In this document: piece by piece, positions 18,845 to 28,378 of the stretch | How the letters are laid out: every line of letters starts with the position of its first letter | How positions within the stretch are numbered: position 1 is the stretch's first letter | Source of the DNA: Aureispira sp. CCB-QB1 | GTDB lineage: Bacteria > Bacteroidota > Bacteroidia > Chitinophagales > Saprospiraceae | NCBI RefSeq assembly: GCF_000724545.1 | Contig: NZ_JHBV01000041.1 | Span: 364,171-428,170 of the forward strand | Direction of reading: 5' to 3' | DNA length: 64,000 nt | Notes under the pieces: model-generated | Told to the model about the DNA's origin: nothing | Seen by the model: only the letters and a program-made list of their open reading frames with translations | Databases searched by the model: none | Position numbers and translations under genes: made by a program

Positions 18845-18893
18845 AATAACTCAGAATGACGAATAGTCAATTGATACGCTATTCTGAGTTATT
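18845..18893. terminator. bidirectional terminator-like hairpin
   Basis: A 13-bp perfect stem (18845-18857 with 18881-18893) lies between convergent hpt (plus) and the Rpn-like gene (minus), overlapping the latter's stop codon. A-rich and T-rich flanks suit both directions. Confidence 0.6.
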
Positions 18894-19883
18894 GTTAAGA
18901 ATTTTGTTTACTTTTTCTTCCGAAATATTCAACGCACTAGCAATGATAGAAGTAGGAATATTATTTCGATACATCCCTAAGACAGCCTCTATTTCTTTTC
19001 TCAATAACCCTTTTTCCAAGCCTTCTTCTCTACCTTTTTCCAAGCCTTCTTCTCTACCTTTTTCCAAGCCTTCTTCTCTACCTTTTTCCAAGCCTTCTTC
19101 TCTGCCTTTTTCCAAGCCTTCTTCTCTTGCCTTTAGTAAATCTTCCGCATCCGCCATTTTAGTATGCTGTTCACTAGCAATATCTCTCAATCGTTTAAGA
19201 TAATATTTATACTCCTGCTGCTCTTCATAACTTAAGCTCATTTTATCCAGCTTTTTTTTAGCAGCCTCCAGTCCTTTAGCTGTGAAGTTCTCTTTTACCT
19301 CCCCATTCTTTAAAAAATAAATCCATTCATCTAGTTTATCTTGAACAGCATTGTTGAATTGGCTAACCTTTATCAACCAATATTCAGGAAAGATTTCATA
19401 AACACTATCTTTTTTGTAAAGTACTTTTTGTTTGTCCGCCAAGTTCAAAATATCTCCATGATGAATACCTTTAAATTGGTTTTTACCATGGTATATATAA
19501 TCTTTCCCCTGCCCTAAATCAAAGTAAGCAATAGTTATAGATATTATTTTCTTTACTTTTGCATAAGCTTCACCTTCGCTAATGTGTTCTGTAATAACTT
19601 TAGAAGTTCCATATAAAATTCGATGGAAATAATCATATTCCTTGCTGTTTTGGACCTCTATAATAACTAAATCCCCCTTCGAATCCTCTACTAGGATATC
19701 TACCCGATTGTGCTTATCATTTTCATCCTCTTTATTGCTTTCACTTTCCAATATTTGTTTGATTTTGATATCTTCAGCAAGTAATTCACTTAAGAATCCT
19801 TCTAAAATATCAAAATTAGCTTTATTTCTCAAAAGCTTTTTTATTGCCCAATCAAATCGTATGAGTTTTTTTTCTTTTTTCAT
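18879..19883 (-). CDS. Rpn-like PD-(D/E)XK nuclease-family 'transposase'
   Basis: The start at 19883 (MKKEKKLIRFDWAIKKLLRN) matches the family N-terminus. Asp62 (VDILVED) and the E-x-Q pair Glu76/Gln78 (DLVIIEVQNS) form a PD-(D/E)XK core as in Rpn recombination-promoting nucleases (PF12784). The C-terminal half is a charged helix with five copies of an 8-residue repeat GREEGLEK, then a short HTH-like tail (IPTSIIASALNISEEKVNKIL). These genes are often mobile or multicopy. No inverted repeats or target duplications are evident here. Confidence 0.85.
   Translation of the reverse strand: MKKEKKLIRFDWAIKKLLRNKANFDILEGFLSELLAEDIKIKQILESESNKEDENDKHNRVDILVEDSKGDLVIIEVQNSKEYDYFHRILYGTSKVITEHISEGEAYAKVKKIISITIAYFDLGQGKDYIYHGKNQFKGIHHGDILNLADKQKVLYKKDSVYEIFPEYWLIKVSQFNNAVQDKLDEWIYFLKNGEVKENFTAKGLEAAKKKLDKMSLSYEEQQEYKYYLKRLRDIASEQHTKMADAEDLLKAREEGLEKGREEGLEKGREEGLEKGREEGLEKGREEGLEKGLLRKEIEAVLGMYRNNIPTSIIASALNISEEKVNKILNNNSE
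19010..19129. repeat. 24-bp tandem repeat, five copies
   Basis: Five in-frame 24-bp units inside the Rpn-like gene; three are identical and two differ only at the last bases. They encode the GREEGLEK helix repeats. In-frame length and near-identity suggest recent slippage expansion. Confidence 0.9.
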
Positions 19884-19976
19884 ATTATAAATATACAAAA
19901 CAATGGGTTAAAATGCCAAAAAAATGAAACAATTTGTTTTTTTTTATAATTTCAATATTCGTAGTCCAATGATAGG

Positions 19977-20573
19977 CTAATCAATTCGTTTATAAGATAG
20001 TAATAGACTTTTTTCCTGAACAGAGTTTAAGTCTTGAGAAGTTTGCTCCATTATCAAATCAAAATGCTGCTTCATTTTAGGTTTATATACGGTATTTTTT
20101 TCTATTTCTAATATTTTGTATGCAATCTTGTCCAACACACTCCAATCTTCAGGGCATAAGTCTAGCCACCAAGAAAAGGAAGTCTCATATATTTCATTTT
20201 CAATAGATAGCTCAACTTGTTCACCATCTCTCCACTCCAATTGATTATCATTTAAAGGAAAAATACTTGGAAGGGTTGTCTTGATTAAATTCAACAACTG
20301 ATTAAAAGGTGCACTAGAGCTTATCTCCCCTTTTTCCACTAAGATATAATCTTTTTTATTCGTGCCATTACTTCGTTTCAAAGTTGACTTTATTACATTC
20401 CATTCTTGGTCAAAGCAATACATTTGAAGGTAAAAAGCATCTACAAAAGGATTGCTATAAAAAAAATGAATGGAGATTGTACGTTCTGTCGTTTCTCTAT
20501 AGGCATTTCGGAGAATAAATTTACTTTGTTCTATTTCTGAAAATTTTTCAGGGAACCATTCTTTCTCATTCAT
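19977..20573 (-). CDS. hypothetical protein
   Basis: 198 residues, soluble, acidic, no signal peptide. Contains aromatic-rich beta-like segments (HFFYSNPFVDAFYLQMYCFD, SFSWWLDLCPEDWSVL) and a helical C-terminus. Lies 34 bp downstream of the TPR-like gene on the same strand, so probably co-transcribed with it. I do not recognise a family. The paired location with a TPR-type protein hints at a shared, perhaps protein-interaction, role. Confidence 0.55.
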   Translation of the reverse strand: MNEKEWFPEKFSEIEQSKFILRNAYRETTERTISIHFFYSNPFVDAFYLQMYCFDQEWNVIKSTLKRSNGTNKKDYILVEKGEISSSAPFNQLLNLIKTTLPSIFPLNDNQLEWRDGEQVELSIENEIYETSFSWWLDLCPEDWSVLDKIAYKILEIEKNTVYKPKMKQHFDLIMEQTSQDLNSVQEKSLLLSYKRID

Positions 20574-20607
20574 AACAAATTAGTATAAAGAAATTTACGC
20601 ACAACCG

Positions 20608-21423
20608 TCAAAAGAAATTAATCAATACCTCCCTCCAACGATTGGCTTCTTTAGAATTGCTGGCATCAGCAGCTAAACGATTACAAGCAACTTGAACATT
20701 ATCCCGAACGAACTCTTTTGGTGTTCCCATCACAATTGTTTTCATATACGACTCAGCTGCTTTCTGATAAGATTCTTCCTCAAAATACAAATGCCCTAAT
20801 TGTAAAAAAGCTTGTTTTTTACTTTTGGGATACTGTTCCATCATCCACTCTAGCAAGTACTTTGCTCTAGACACATCTCCCAAATCCAAAGCTGCTTTAA
20901 TTTCTTTTTCGCATTGTTCAAGGCTAGTTAACTCGGCTCGAAAGCAAGCATTAAATGCTTCTACTAAAGCATCTACCTTAGCATTTCCCCTTGATTTCAG
21001 CAAAGTTATTGTTCCTTCTTCTGTCAAAGCAAAAGAGAGTATAGGATTAGCATCCAATAAAGCAAGGTTATTATTATTAAAAAAGTTGAACCCAATTCTT
21101 ACACCTTGCAATAGAACTTTAAATTCTTCTATATGCTGTTGAAAATCATCCCACACCACTTCCTTTACATCATCCAAAGATTTTCTTATTGCTTGTAACA
21201 ATTGAACCACATAATCATTGCTTTCCCAAACTGTAACATACACTAAAAGTGCTTCTATCATTTCGAGAGCATCATAAATCGCATTATAGCTCGCATTAGA
21301 AAGACGATGTGCAGGTGATTCCCAATGGTCTAACCCCTTACACAACAAAGCCAACGCCTGCTCAAAGTTTCGGGAAGAATAAGCCGCAAAAGCTTGGTGT
21401 GTAAATTCAATATGTTTTGACAT
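20608..21423 (-). CDS. TPR-like helical protein, hypothetical
   Basis: 271 residues, all-helical, no signal peptide. The N-terminus (HQAFAAYSSRNFEQALALLC) and C-terminus (LQLGHLYFEEESYQKAAESY) read as single TPR units flanking a longer helical region. Probably a cytoplasmic scaffold or chaperone-like protein. Upstream gene of a two-gene unit with the 198-residue hypothetical. No specific family recognised. Confidence 0.65.
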   Translation of the reverse strand: MSKHIEFTHQAFAAYSSRNFEQALALLCKGLDHWESPAHRLSNASYNAIYDALEMIEALLVYVTVWESNDYVVQLLQAIRKSLDDVKEVVWDDFQQHIEEFKVLLQGVRIGFNFFNNNNLALLDANPILSFALTEEGTITLLKSRGNAKVDALVEAFNACFRAELTSLEQCEKEIKAALDLGDVSRAKYLLEWMMEQYPKSKKQAFLQLGHLYFEEESYQKAAESYMKTIVMGTPKEFVRDNVQVACNRLAADASNSKEANRWREVLINFF

Positions 21424-21514
21424 TGCTATATAACTCTATTTTTCGCTAGATGTTTTGGGAGTGTCATAATCTACTATTTTTAGGCTACAATACAATCCTT
21501 ATTGATGCAAGAAT

Positions 21515-22402
21515 TTATATTTTTTCTGTAATAAAATCCGCAATCAATTTCGTATAAATGTCAAAACCCATAACCATTGGCACAGTACTGTGTTCTCCAC
21601 CAGGAACTCGTCGAATTACTTTGTGTGTTCCATTATAATTTTGCTGAATCAATTCGCCATGATGAATGCCAACAAAAGCATCATCTATCCCATGAATCCA
21701 TAAGAAGGGAGCTTGCACTTTTTGAATTTCCACAGAGTTATCAATTTCTAAATTACCATAAAAAGAACCAGGAAATGACACTTTTGCAATGTCTTGCACC
21801 ATAAAGTCAAAAGAAGCAAATGGTGCTTCTAATATCAGTTTGCTAGGTACCATTGTTCGAGGGTTTGCTGTTAATTCTGTAGAAGGAGCGCCCCCCATAC
21901 TAAAGCCATAAATCACTAACCGATCGTTGGTTAAACCTTTATCTTTCAACCACCTCATACAAGCATCTACATCATAATATAGCCCAGCTTCTGTTGCTTT
22001 CCCCGTCGATTTTCCATATCCTCTATAATCCATAAACAACACCCCAAAACGATTTTTTCCTCCTGCATTTGCTAGTAGTTTGGCTCTTTGCCAATAATAG
22101 TCCATGTGTCCCGCATTACCATGACAATACAAAATTATGGTATCTTGATTGATCCTAGATATATCTCCAATATAAGTGGCGTAAATCGTTTCTCGATCAT
22201 CTACTGGACCTGATTCCAATGTCATTAAATGAACTAAGTGATCGGGAATTGCATAAGAAGCACCTAAAACAAATTTTTGTTCTTCGTCAAAAGCATCAAA
22301 CTTATATTCCTCTATTTGAGTGGGATTGTATAAAAAATTGTCTAATCGACATCCCACCAAAACAATTGAGATAATCAACAAGAAAAAAACTAATTTTTTC
22401 AT
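21515..22402 (-). CDS. alpha/beta-hydrolase lipoprotein
   Basis: Lipoprotein signal with lipobox LVGC (Cys18). The alpha/beta-hydrolase core has an oxyanion region YCHGNAGH (about 92-99), the nucleophile elbow GFSMGG with Ser168, an acid in HGIDDAFVG, and a His in GGEHSTVP. It resembles BEM46/YfhR-like serine hydrolases anchored in the envelope. Substrate unknown; candidate peptidase or esterase. Appears monocistronic. Confidence 0.88.
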   Translation of the reverse strand: MKKLVFFLLIISIVLVGCRLDNFLYNPTQIEEYKFDAFDEEQKFVLGASYAIPDHLVHLMTLESGPVDDRETIYATYIGDISRINQDTIILYCHGNAGHMDYYWQRAKLLANAGGKNRFGVLFMDYRGYGKSTGKATEAGLYYDVDACMRWLKDKGLTNDRLVIYGFSMGGAPSTELTANPRTMVPSKLILEAPFASFDFMVQDIAKVSFPGSFYGNLEIDNSVEIQKVQAPFLWIHGIDDAFVGIHHGELIQQNYNGTHKVIRRVPGGEHSTVPMVMGFDIYTKLIADFITEKI

Positions 22403-22528
22403 AACACTTGATTTTGCCTATTCACTAAATCCAATAGTTAGCTGCGCTGTTACTATAAATCATTACTTCATTATAAATTATTCTTATTTGACTAGGAATA
22501 CCTAACAACCAAAGTAATGTGTTCCAAC

Positions 22529-23200
22529 TTAAAACTTTCGATATACAGAAATATACACTCCCCATGATCCATAACCATCTACTCCATTAAATTTTAGAGG
22601 CGTTCCCATGTTACTAATTCCTGGTGCAATATATTTTCCTTCTATTGTATAACGCATCTTTTTGTTTTCAAAAGTATGTCCCAGAGAAAAACTAGGATAA
22701 TACAATTGCGTATTAACACGTCCTTGTGCACGCTGCCAAAAATCAAACCACGACCCCCAATTTAAGTAAAAATAGTGCTTGTGCTTAGGGATATAATTCC
22801 AATATAAATTAACATCTAAGACTGGGTACAATCTAAAATTTGCTTTAAACACATCTACAAACATTTGACTACTTGCGCCAATACTTAGTCCAGGAAGATA
22901 CCCTTTTTGAGGGCGCAAAACCTCCCCCACAACTCCAAGATCCCATTGAATTGTTCCAAAAATAGCTGAAGTAATGTGTGCAGCTCCAAAAACTGTCAAA
23001 TTAGAATCCACCCCATATCCAACGGTTACCGAAGAAAAAGGTACAGGAATTTTTGTACCTGAAAAATCTATAATTGGACCGCCAAAATCCAAACCTACTG
23101 CCACCTCCTTTTTTTCTAAGGGTTTTACGATACGTGTAGAATTACAGGCGGACAAGACTACTAAATAAGTGATTAGCAACAAAGGGATACATTGTTTCAT
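22529..23200 (-). CDS. outer-membrane-type lipoprotein, hypothetical
   Basis: Lipobox LSAC after MKQCIPLLLITYLVV, then ~205 residues rich in aromatic and glycine residues with alternating strands (SSVTVGYGVDSNLTVFGAAH, FYLNWGSWFDFWQRA), ending in the strand YGSWGVYISVYRKF with terminal Phe, a hallmark of outer-membrane beta barrels. An 8-10 strand barrel combined with a lipid anchor is plausible. Function unknown. 127 bp downstream of the start side of the hydrolase gene; no tight operon. Confidence 0.65.
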   Translation of the reverse strand: MKQCIPLLLITYLVVLSACNSTRIVKPLEKKEVAVGLDFGGPIIDFSGTKIPVPFSSVTVGYGVDSNLTVFGAAHITSAIFGTIQWDLGVVGEVLRPQKGYLPGLSIGASSQMFVDVFKANFRLYPVLDVNLYWNYIPKHKHYFYLNWGSWFDFWQRAQGRVNTQLYYPSFSLGHTFENKKMRYTIEGKYIAPGISNMGTPLKFNGVDGYGSWGVYISVYRKF

Positions 23201-23334
23201 ATATTTTAACGATTATTTTTTGTTTGTCTTAATCTTAACAAATATTAACCTGTTAATTATTCCATTCATGAACAAATCAATGCCTAACCAAAAGCTCATT
23301 AGGAGAAATAGAACTTCAAGCCCCCTTTGTCCAT

Positions 23335-24525
23335 CTATTCTACATACAGTACCAAGCCTTTTAAGTAGTTCCCTTCAGGATGAAATATATTAACAGGATG
23401 GTCGGCTGGTTGTGTCAATCGATGCAAAACCCTTACTTTTCGTTTTGCCTCAATGGCAGCAGCAGTTATAGTATTATAAAAAAGTTGGTTATCAACAACT
23501 TGAGAACAAGAAAATGTCAATAAAATACCACCTTTTTTCACTAATTTCAGACCTTCTATATTCAAGCGTTTATACGCTTGTATTGCTTTATGACGCTTCG
23601 CTACTGTTTTGGCATAAGCTGGTGGGTCTAATACCATAACGTCATATGTTTCTTGTTTATCTTTTAAAAATTGTAAGACATCTGCTTTGTAACTTTGGTG
23701 ATTGGCACTAGCAAAGCCATTCAAAGCAACATTTTTTTCGACCAATTCTATTGCCTTTGCCGATGCATCTACAGAATGAACCTCAGAAGCCCCTGCCTGT
23801 AAAGCGTATACAGAAAAACCACCCGAGTAACAAAATGCATTTAATACTTTTTTATCTTTACAGAATCGACGCAGCAAGTTTCGGTTATCTCTTTGATCCA
23901 AGAAAAAACCAGTCTTTTGCCCCGTTTCCCAATTCACTTCAAATTGACAACCATTCTCAATAATAACATCCGAAGCGATACTTTCTCCCCAAAGCGGTCC
24001 ATTTTCCATGCTTTGTGCATAATCCTTGGGCAACGAGTTTTTACTTTTATCATAAATCCCCGTAATTCTATCCCCAAACACTCGCTGCAAGCCTTCTGCT
24101 ATTAGATGCCTAGACAAGTGCATTCCTATAGTATGTGCCTGCACCACAACTGTTTTGTTATATACATCGACAATCAATCCTGGCAAGCCATCCCCTTCTC
24201 CATGAACCAATCGAAATGCTGTTTTTTCTAAATCAACTAGTCCAATTTTTTGGCGCATATCAAAAGCTGCTTGCAATTTTTGATACCAAAAATCAGCATC
24301 AGGAACAATCTTTTCAAATGAAAAAATCTTTATAGCAATACTTCCTTCGTGGTAGTGTCCCATTGCCAAAAAATCTCCTTGTCGACTGTAAACTTCAGCA
24401 ATACTTCCATCTTTTGCTACTCCTTCTTTGCGGGCAATAGCTCCCGAAAAAATCCAAGGGTGAAAACGGCGAACAAAAGTATCTTTCTTATTTTTTAAGT
24501 GTATTTTTATAATTGAGTTGTCCAT
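23335..24525 (-). CDS. rlmI: class I SAM-dependent 23S rRNA methyltransferase, RlmI-like
   Basis: Methylates C1962 of 23S rRNA in characterised homologues. 396 residues: an N-terminal PUA domain (about 1-80, KKDTFVRRFHPWIFSGAIAR), a central RNase-H-like EEHEE part, and a C-terminal Rossmann methyltransferase with VLNAFCYSGGFSVYAL (SAM site) and the m5C-enzyme-like motif LDPPAYAK. The C-terminal NYLKGLVLYVE matches the family. Monocistronic between long gaps. Confidence 0.93.
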   Translation of the reverse strand: MDNSIIKIHLKNKKDTFVRRFHPWIFSGAIARKEGVAKDGSIAEVYSRQGDFLAMGHYHEGSIAIKIFSFEKIVPDADFWYQKLQAAFDMRQKIGLVDLEKTAFRLVHGEGDGLPGLIVDVYNKTVVVQAHTIGMHLSRHLIAEGLQRVFGDRITGIYDKSKNSLPKDYAQSMENGPLWGESIASDVIIENGCQFEVNWETGQKTGFFLDQRDNRNLLRRFCKDKKVLNAFCYSGGFSVYALQAGASEVHSVDASAKAIELVEKNVALNGFASANHQSYKADVLQFLKDKQETYDVMVLDPPAYAKTVAKRHKAIQAYKRLNIEGLKLVKKGGILLTFSCSQVVDNQLFYNTITAAAIEAKRKVRVLHRLTQPADHPVNIFHPEGNYLKGLVLYVE

Positions 24526-24909
24526 AATTGTATTTCCTACATCTCATTCAGAATTGTATTCCTTGCAACAAAACAAATAAAATGTATGGAGTATTAATTT
24601 TAGCAGCCTTTAATTAAATAGTAAGTAATAATGTTAGTAGTTCGTTGATTTTTTACTTTTTTACCAAAAAGATAAAAAAGCACATTTATATTAGTTTGAT
24701 AATCAAAATTTTAAACAAAACACAACAAAAACACAACTTGTTGATTATCAAATTAATAAAGTTTTTCAACGAACTATTGAATGTGTTACAATTAAAAATT
24801 GTAGGCTGATTGATAAAAAAAGATAAACATTAAATTAACATAAAAAAAACATTTGCTGATCGAATTTTCATTTCGTCATCAAAAATTGACAAATTAGCTA
24901 CCGTATATT
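24526..24909. other. intergenic region with one MITE-like element
   Basis: 384 bp between the starts/ends of rlmI and the FAD monooxygenase (both minus). Its main content is the repeat copy at 24636-24778. The remainder is AT-rich without recognisable gene or RNA. Confidence 0.6.
24636..24778 (-). repeat. MITE-like nested palindrome, copy A
   Basis: ~143 bp, reverse orientation relative to copies B and C. Terminal inverted repeats read AGTAGTTCGTTGA and TCAACGAACTATT. An inner inverted pair, TTAGTTTGATAATCA and its near-complement, brackets the centre. Sequence closely matches 50803-50946 and 52203-52346. No coding capacity. Confidence 0.85.
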
Positions 24910-26484
24910 CTAAATCTCTTCAGAAAACACTTTAGAAATGCTCAACTTTCGCTCAAGTTCCCTTACGCTAGTGTTTAGAGCATTCTTGTTTTTACAAAAA
25001 TCATAAACGATCCGATCTGGGCGAATCAGTAAAAATTGTGCTTTATTTTCTTTCATCCAAATCTGCAAGGCGCCCTCCTTATCATACAAATTTTGAGCAT
25101 AGCGACCATCTTGTACAAATTTTTGTTTTTGAGGGGTCAACTGTATAAATTGAGTGCCTAACATTGCCAAATACTCCAGCGCTCTAGGAGTTAAAGCATC
25201 TACAGGATTTTCATTAAACCCTAAGACTACAAAGTTGTGATTCAAAGCTTGATTAAAAGAAATGATATCTCCTTTGTGATTGGCAACTTTAGGAGAATGC
25301 ATCACACGCCCACACGCCTTAGACGTTCCCACAAGACCAGCTTTTAGACTAGTAGCCAAATCTAAATTCCTCTTTAAAAACCACTTCGGTATAATTGGAA
25401 TAAAACTTTTGATCCACCGAAGTCTACTAGACTGAAACAACCGTTTTATCCACAAGTTTAACTTAATCAAACGCTCTACATCTGCTTGCCTTTCCTTTTG
25501 ATAGGTTTGTAACAAATCAATAGAAGCCTTTCCTTGTTGTATTAAACCTAATTTCCAAGCTAAGTTGTACAAATCTTTAATACCTGCCGAAAGCCCCATT
25601 CCTAAATAAGGTGGCATCACATGAGCAGCATCGCCCAATATTAAGACTCGTCGATCCTGCCATCGTTCCAAGATTTTAGAATCAAAATTATAAACAAAAG
25701 CTGACTCAATATCTAAATTAGTAGGATTCAATTCAGATAACAAACTACGCACTTTTTCAGGTGTTTGTTCGGCTTCAATATTTTCAGTCTCAATTTGAAA
25801 CTCCCAGCGTTGCTGTTCTTGCCCTTTTGCCATTTTAATAACAGGAAACTCTGCATCATAAATTGTTTGGGCATATTTTTGAGAAGACGAGGAAGTTTCT
25901 TTTCCTACCGTATCTACACAAAGGATAGAAGAATGAAAATTATAATTCTTAATATCAATATTTAAGAAATCTGCAATGCGACTGTACTGACCATCGCAAA
26001 CCAACATAAAATCCGCGGTTAAGGTAACAAATGCTTGTTTTCCTGTTGGCGTGATATAAATAGTCACATTATCATTATCTTGTTCAAAAGTTTCTACCTC
26101 ATATCCCAAGAAAAGATGAATATTTTTATGTGCAGCAGCCTTCTGTTGTAATACTCTCTGAACACTAGGTTGATAAAAGCCAACCAAAGGCGCAAATTGA
26201 CTGCGACGCGTTTGGTTGAATTCTAATAAAACACGTTCTTTTTTATCTATAATTTGGGTACCTTCCAAAGGGTGTAGTAAGTCTTTGATAGAATCCATCA
26301 ACCCTAGGTGTTCTAAAATTAACAGCACCTCATCATCCATTCGAGCAGATTTTGCTAACAAAATATCTGTGGCCTGTTTTTTTTCTACTACCACTACCGA
26401 CATTCCCATATCTGCTAATAAAAGAGCAGCTAAATTACCTAACATGCCATACCCCGCAATTAGAATATCATATTCTTTTTTCAT
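24910..26484 (-). CDS. FAD-dependent aromatic-type monooxygenase
   Basis: 524 residues. The N-terminal dinucleotide-binding site AGYGMLGNLAALLLADMG is followed by VVVVEKK. The second FAD motif is RVLILGDAAHVMPPYLGMGL at about 280-300, as in PheA/TfdB/MhpA flavoprotein hydroxylases. A C-terminal thioredoxin-like region (about 420-520) is typical of that group. MhpA (3-(3-hydroxyphenyl)propionate hydroxylase) is the closest named relative I can suggest, but the substrate is not determinable. The acyl-CoA thioesterase gene lies 43 bp upstream, so they may be co-transcribed. Confidence 0.88.
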   Translation of the reverse strand: MKKEYDILIAGYGMLGNLAALLLADMGMSVVVVEKKQATDILLAKSARMDDEVLLILEHLGLMDSIKDLLHPLEGTQIIDKKERVLLEFNQTRRSQFAPLVGFYQPSVQRVLQQKAAAHKNIHLFLGYEVETFEQDNDNVTIYITPTGKQAFVTLTADFMLVCDGQYSRIADFLNIDIKNYNFHSSILCVDTVGKETSSSSQKYAQTIYDAEFPVIKMAKGQEQQRWEFQIETENIEAEQTPEKVRSLLSELNPTNLDIESAFVYNFDSKILERWQDRRVLILGDAAHVMPPYLGMGLSAGIKDLYNLAWKLGLIQQGKASIDLLQTYQKERQADVERLIKLNLWIKRLFQSSRLRWIKSFIPIIPKWFLKRNLDLATSLKAGLVGTSKACGRVMHSPKVANHKGDIISFNQALNHNFVVLGFNENPVDALTPRALEYLAMLGTQFIQLTPQKQKFVQDGRYAQNLYDKEGALQIWMKENKAQFLLIRPDRIVYDFCKNKNALNTSVRELERKLSISKVFSEEI

Positions 26485-26527
26485 CTAAGGAGTTTATTCT
26501 TAATTTTAGTTTTCTAACCATCTCTCA

Positions 26528-26941
26528 TTAAAATGTGCGACCTTCTATTTTTTCAATAGCGGCTCTCCACTCATTCGGCACTCGCACACTATGCCCCTTT
26601 TTTACATCAATCAAAACAATAGTACACTCCGCAATTGCTGCTACACCAACTTTAGGACTCACCATTTCGCAAGTCATTTGCAAACTAGCATGTCCCAATT
26701 TAGTAACCCCTACATTCATAGTTAAGGTATCGGGATAAACAACAGGTTTTTTATAACTACAAGAAATATTTGCCAATACAGGAATTTCATCTCCTTTAAA
26801 TCCAGCTAGTTCAGGTATGTCATCAAAATATTTTACTCGAGCTGATTCAAAATATTTTAAATAAACAGTATTATTAACATGTCCAAACGCATCCATATCG
26901 CCCCACGCTACTGTCTGTTGTGTTTTTACTTTAAAATTCAT
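26528..26941 (-). CDS. acyl-CoA thioesterase, 4-hydroxybenzoyl-CoA thioesterase family
   Basis: 137 residues, single hotdog domain. The N-terminal motif WGDMDAFGHVNNTVYLKYFE carries the catalytic Asp and the conserved HVNN. It hydrolyses acyl-CoA thioesters; FadM/YbgC-like enzymes of this size act on medium- to long-chain or aromatic acyl-CoA. First gene of a possible two-gene transcript with the FAD monooxygenase. Confidence 0.9.
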   Translation of the reverse strand: MNFKVKTQQTVAWGDMDAFGHVNNTVYLKYFESARVKYFDDIPELAGFKGDEIPVLANISCSYKKPVVYPDTLTMNVGVTKLGHASLQMTCEMVSPKVGVAAIAECTIVLIDVKKGHSVRVPNEWRAAIEKIEGRTF

Positions 26942-27509
26942 TTTTTGTTGTTTAAAATAGTCGTCCGTTAATCACTTTGCATACTTGTCAATCTTCTTGC
27001 GATTTATTGAAGTTGTTCAAAATGATTAATTCTAATCATCTAGCAAAATTAAGAAAGAGTTTGACTTTTTAGAAAATTATGTTCTGTTTAGGAACTTAAT
27101 TTTTATTTCTGGCGTAATTTAATACAAATAGTATTACCATTATACAAAATAGTTTTACTTTAAAAATAAAAATTAAACTTTTATGCATTCAAGATTTTTT
27201 ATTCTTTTTTTTGAAAAAATGAATACCTATTTTAACTTTTAGATTATATTTAGTTTAGTAGCTCGTTGATTAGCATCATGAGCGCTTTGCTTTTAGTTAG
27301 CTTCGCTATTCATTTCCCCCGATATAAATGATAACCACCACCACTGACTAATTGTACACATTATGCTAGAATTAGTCATAAAACTTAGAACTTTAAACCA
27401 AAATCATAAACTTTTGATTGCTGCTAACTTTGAAATGAGTCACTTTACTACTAGTTGATTGACGTTTAGTTGTAATTAAAATACTAGAACCACTATAAAT
27501 TTTAACTCT
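26942..27509. other. 568-bp divergent intergenic region
   Basis: Between the thioesterase (minus) and the OB-fold membrane protein that opens the flotillin cluster (plus). It holds a fragment of the short intergenic repeat family (about 27277-27303) and an AGTAGCTCGTTGATTAGC segment like a MITE end (about 27256-27272). It must also hold the promoter for the cluster. No gene or RNA recognised. Confidence 0.5.
27277..27303. repeat. short intergenic repeat family 2, partial copy
   Basis: Shares the core TGAGCGCT..GCTTTTAGTTAGCT with 51028-51052 and, inverted, with 47315-47340. Confidence 0.7.
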
Positions 27510-28226
27510 ATGGGAGAATTAATCACTGCTGCTTTCTCGACCTCCAATCTTTTTTTAACCTTATTATTGGGTTTGGTAACACTGTACTGGCTTAGTGTTA
27601 TTGTTGGAGCAATTGGAATGGATTCATTAGATTTTGACTTAGACCTAGATGCTGATATTGATGTAGACGTAGATGTGGATGTAGATGCCGACATTGCTGC
27701 GGATGTAGATGCTGATGCTGATACGGATACAACTAGTGTTGGATCTGCAGGTGGTGGTAGCCTATTTTTAGGAACACTTCGTTTTTTCAACTTTGGTAGA
27801 GTACCTTTCATGGTTTTACTGTCAACAATCATTCTTTGTTTGTGGTCCATATCCATTTATTGCAACCACGATGCTAGTTGGATCAACCCAGGAAACTCTA
27901 CTTCAATGGCAGCTGTTCTTTTCTTCCCAAACTTAATTATAAGTCTACTTTTTTCCAAGCTATTAACAGCTCCCTTGGTTCCAATTTTTGCAAAATTAAA
28001 TACAGCTGAAAAAGCCCTTGTGATTGATGGCAAAGTTGGTACTTTAATGACAAGCATCAAAGAGGAAGAAACAGGTCAATTAAAAATTGATATCAATGGC
28101 TCTATTGTTTCTTTGAGTGTACAATCCAATGATGGGAAAGCCATCCAAAAAGGAGAAAAGGTCGTTGTCATAGAAAAAATGGACAATGGCAAAGCTTATA
28201 TAGTCCAAAAGATTGAACATCATTAA
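27510..28226 (+). CDS. OB-fold membrane protein, YqiJ/NfeD-like
   Basis: 238 residues. A hydrophobic segment (about 10-37), then an Asp/Val/Ala repeat loop (about 44-75), then two further membrane segments (about 90-115 and 130-155). The C-terminal domain (165-238) is a small beta barrel: IDGKVGTLMTSIKEEETGQL ... GEKVVVIEKMDNGKAYIV, as in NfeD/YqiJ OB folds. YqiJ-type proteins pair with YqiK flotillins, and a flotillin gene lies 1.3 kb downstream. Likely membrane partner of the SPFH proteins. The acidic loop may bind cations; that is inference. Confidence 0.85.
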   Translation: MGELITAAFSTSNLFLTLLLGLVTLYWLSVIVGAIGMDSLDFDLDLDADIDVDVDVDVDADIAADVDADADTDTTSVGSAGGGSLFLGTLRFFNFGRVPFMVLLSTIILCLWSISIYCNHDASWINPGNSTSMAAVLFFPNLIISLLFSKLLTAPLVPIFAKLNTAEKALVIDGKVGTLMTSIKEEETGQLKIDINGSIVSLSVQSNDGKAIQKGEKVVVIEKMDNGKAYIVQKIEHH

Positions 28227-28378
28227 TGCTCTACTCTTTCATCCTCATAATTTGTCCAAAGCCAACTCCCTGATACTAAAACAATCGATAACTTTGATTA
28301 ACATTTCACTGATCACATTACTCCGTTAGAAAATCGTATTCGTTTGATTCATTATCAATAGAGTTATCAAATCATTGC

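Noticed and set aside
18856..19203. Plus-strand frame encoding Pro/Ser/Lys repeats
   Set aside because: It is the antisense of the 24-bp repeat in the Rpn-like gene; the minus frame has a PD-(D/E)XK core and is the real gene.
23169..23393. Plus-strand frame between the lipoprotein and rlmI
   Set aside because: Overlaps the rlmI C-terminus, has no recognisable features and lies in a gap just long enough for regulatory sequence.
27476..27856. Minus frame with Ser-Ala-Ser repeats
   Set aside because: Antisense shadow of the Asp/Val repeat in the OB-fold membrane protein.
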